Of a DNA stretch of 64,000 bases, positions 62,274 through 64,000 are shown in pieces. The position numbers and the translations under genes are program-made. Source of the DNA: UBA946 sp031550725 (lineage in GTDB: Bacteria; Bacillota; Clostridia; Oscillospirales; Ruminococcaceae); assembly GCA_031550725.1 (NCBI GenBank), contig JAVBOH010000002.1, positions 62,001 through 126,000 on the forward strand, in the 5' to 3' direction. Position 1 is the first letter of the stretch. The number at the start of each line of letters is the position of its first letter. The notes under the pieces are model-generated. The model made no database searches and had not been told where the DNA came from. It worked only from the letters and a program-made list of their open reading frames with translations.

Positions 62274-64000
62274 ATGGAAAATAAGGTTTACGAAATCATT
62301 GATGGTGTTGAAAAGCTGGATACGGCTATCTCACGTGTAAAATCAGCACAGAAAGTTTTTGCGACATTCTCACAGGAACAGGTTGATAAGATTTTTTTAG
62401 CAGCAAGCTCCGCTGCAAATAAGGCAAGAATTTCTCTTGCAAAGCTCGCTGTGAACGAAACTGGTATGGGTATTGTTGAGGACAAGGTTATAAAAAACCA
62501 TTACGCATCCGAATATATCTACAATGCTTACAAGGATACAAAAACCTGCGGTGTTATCGAGGAGGATAAGGCGTTCGGAATTAAGAAAATTGCAGAGCCA
62601 ATCGGCGTTATCGCTGCTGTTATTCCTACAACTAATCCAACTTCAACAGCTATATTCAAGACACTTCTTGCTCTTAAGACAAGAAATGGTATTATCATAA
62701 GTCCGCATCCAAGAGCAAAGAACTGCACAATTGCTGCTGCTAAGCTTGTTCTTGAGGCAGCAGTTCAAGCTGGTGCTCCTGAAGATATTATCTCATGGAT
62801 TGATGTTCCAAGCCTTGAAATGACTAACATGGTTATGAAAGAGGCTGACATTATTCTTGCTACTGGCGGTCCTGGTATGGTTAAATCTGCATACTCAAGC
62901 GGCAAACCTGCTTTGGGTGTTGGTGCTGGTAATACTCCTGCTATTATTGATGACACTGCTGATATCATTCTTGCTGTTAACTCAATTATTCATTCAAAAA
63001 CTTTTGATAATGGTATGATTTGTGCATCCGAGCAGTCTGTTATCGTGCTTGATGGTGTTTATGACGCTGTTAGGGCTGAATTTGCAGCACGTGGATGCTA
63101 CTTCCTTAACGCTTCTGAAACAGAAAAGGTTCGTAAGACTATTATTATAAATGGTGCACTTAATGCAAAAATCGTTGGACAAAAAGCTGCTAAAATTGCT
63201 GAACTTGCAGGTGTTAATGTTCCAGAGGGTACAAAAATTCTTATCGGTGAAGTAGAGTCAGTTGAATTGTCAGAAGAATTTGCACATGAAAAGCTGTCCC
63301 CTGTCTTAGCTATGTATCGTGCGAAGGATATCAATGACGCATTTGAAAAGGCTGAACAGCTTATTGCTGACGGTGGTTATGGTCATACATCATCAATTTA
63401 CCTCAATGCTATGACTGAAAAAGATAAGCTTGATGAGTTCGCTGCACGAATGAAAACCTGCCGTATTTTAGTTAATACTCCATCCTCACATGGCGGTATC
63501 GGTGATATTTATAACTTTAAGCTTCCACCATCCTTGACACTTGGATGCGGCTCTTGGGGCGGCAACTCCGTTTCCGAAAATGTTGGTGTCAAGCATCTTA
63601 TAAATATCAAGACTGTTGCCGAGAGGAGAGAAAATATGCTTTGGTTTAGAGCACCTGAAAAGATTTATTTGAAGAAGGGCTGCTTGAATGTTGCTCTTGA
63701 TGAGCTTAAGAATGTTATGGGTAAGAAGAAAGCATTTATCGTTACTGATAACTTCCTGTTTAACAATGGTTACACTAAGCCTATCACTGAAAAATTAGAA
63801 GAAATGGGTATTGCTTACTCAATGTTCTTTGATGTTGAGCCTGACCCAACTCTTGCTTGCGCTAAACTTGGTGCTGCTCAGATGGCATCATTCCAGCCTG
63901 ACTGTATTATCGCTTTAGGCGGCGGCTCTGCAATGGATGCTGCTAAGATTATGTGGGTACTGTATGAGCATCCTGAGGCTGATTTTATGGATATGGCTAT
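62274..64000 (+). CDS. adhE: Bifunctional acetaldehyde-CoA/alcohol dehydrogenase, 3' cut by window edge
   Basis: 575 codons are visible and the frame is open to the end. The N-terminal aldehyde dehydrogenase part has the AdhE landmarks MENKVYEIIDGVEKLDTAI, EPIGVIAAVIPTTNPTSTA, VGAGNTPAII and the catalytic Cys in NGMICASEQSVIV. After the FRAPEKIYLKKGC linker the iron alcohol dehydrogenase part begins (KKAFIVTDNFLFNNG, then DCIIALGGGSAMDAAKIMW). It reduces acetyl-CoA to ethanol with two NADH. ATG 62274 has GGAGGA; the operator at 62208-62223 ties it to redox state. Confidence 0.97.
   Translation, partial: MENKVYEIIDGVEKLDTAISRVKSAQKVFATFSQEQVDKIFLAASSAANKARISLAKLAVNETGMGIVEDKVIKNHYASEYIYNAYKDTKTCGVIEEDKAFGIKKIAEPIGVIAAVIPTTNPTSTAIFKTLLALKTRNGIIISPHPRAKNCTIAAAKLVLEAAVQAGAPEDIISWIDVPSLEMTNMVMKEADIILATGGPGMVKSAYSSGKPALGVGAGNTPAIIDDTADIILAVNSIIHSKTFDNGMICASEQSVIVLDGVYDAVRAEFAARGCYFLNASETEKVRKTIIINGALNAKIVGQKAAKIAELAGVNVPEGTKILIGEVESVELSEEFAHEKLSPVLAMYRAKDINDAFEKAEQLIADGGYGHTSSIYLNAMTEKDKLDEFAARMKTCRILVNTPSSHGGIGDIYNFKLPPSLTLGCGSWGGNSVSENVGVKHLINIKTVAERRENMLWFRAPEKIYLKKGCLNVALDELKNVMGKKKAFIVTDNFLFNNGYTKPITEKLEEMGIAYSMFFDVEPDPTLACAKLGAAQMASFQPDCIIALGGGSAMDAAKIMWVLYEHPEADFMDMA

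Overview
The window looks like a chromosome segment of a low-GC anaerobic Firmicute, probably a Ruminococcus-like gut or rumen clostridium. The evidence is an AT-rich sequence with strong GGAGG-type ribosome binding sites and near-consensus sigma-A promoters, secreted glycoside hydrolases, a Rex-type operator in front of a fermentative adhE, and DUF4317, DUF2812 and DUF6809 proteins. The species assignment is inference.

Positions 1 to about 25,540 look like accessory DNA. They end at a 24-base fragment of a tRNA 3' end (25518-25541) followed by a terminator, with no matching tRNA body upstream. This is how the distal attachment site of a tRNA-integrated island looks, so the intact tRNA and integrase should lie left of the window. 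Inside: (a) 1-2342, a HAD phosphatase, an acetyltransferase, a methyltransferase and an orphan excisionase-like protein; (b) 4.2-14.5 kb, a minus-strand array of small-molecule-modifying enzymes (eight of the nine GNAT acetyltransferases in the region, a NUDIX hydrolase, an APH-like kinase, an alpha/beta hydrolase and an XRE regulator fused to a cysteine-peptidase-like domain). Two of these GNAT genes have nearly identical attenuator leaders, each with a 16-codon leader peptide and mutually exclusive hairpins; (c) 14.7-25.0 kb, a plus-strand operon behind a clear promoter: NurA-like nuclease, HerA-like ATPase, Hsp90/GHKL-type ATPase, B12-binding-type radical SAM enzyme, class III nucleotidyl-cyclase-like protein, a second GHKL ATPase, and a Schlafen AlbA_2 protein. 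This operon is the best candidate for an undescribed, probably anti-phage, system.

From 26 to 43 kb is mostly chromosomal: a 2256-residue Ser/Thr-kinase/AAA/histidine-kinase fusion, flavin reductase, mnmA, a diguanylate cyclase with a LacI-like sensor, a degenerate MNT/HEPN pair preceded by an interleaved (pseudoknot-type) inverted-repeat element, an aquaporin, DUF4317 and a LacI-type repressor.

From 42 to 56 kb are two minus-strand signalling or transport operons: a PadR-controlled DUF2812/ABC-2 exporter operon with a multi-copy operator in its promoter, and a five-gene cluster (FIST sensor, two Hpt-containing hybrid kinases, a beta-propeller HD-GYP protein lacking its catalytic Asp, and a REC-HD-GYP phosphodiesterase).

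From 57 to 64 kb is carbohydrate and energy metabolism: a GH5-like lipoprotein, a divergent AraC regulator, a GH59-like membrane-anchored enzyme, and adhE (running off the window) with a Rex operator over its -10 box.
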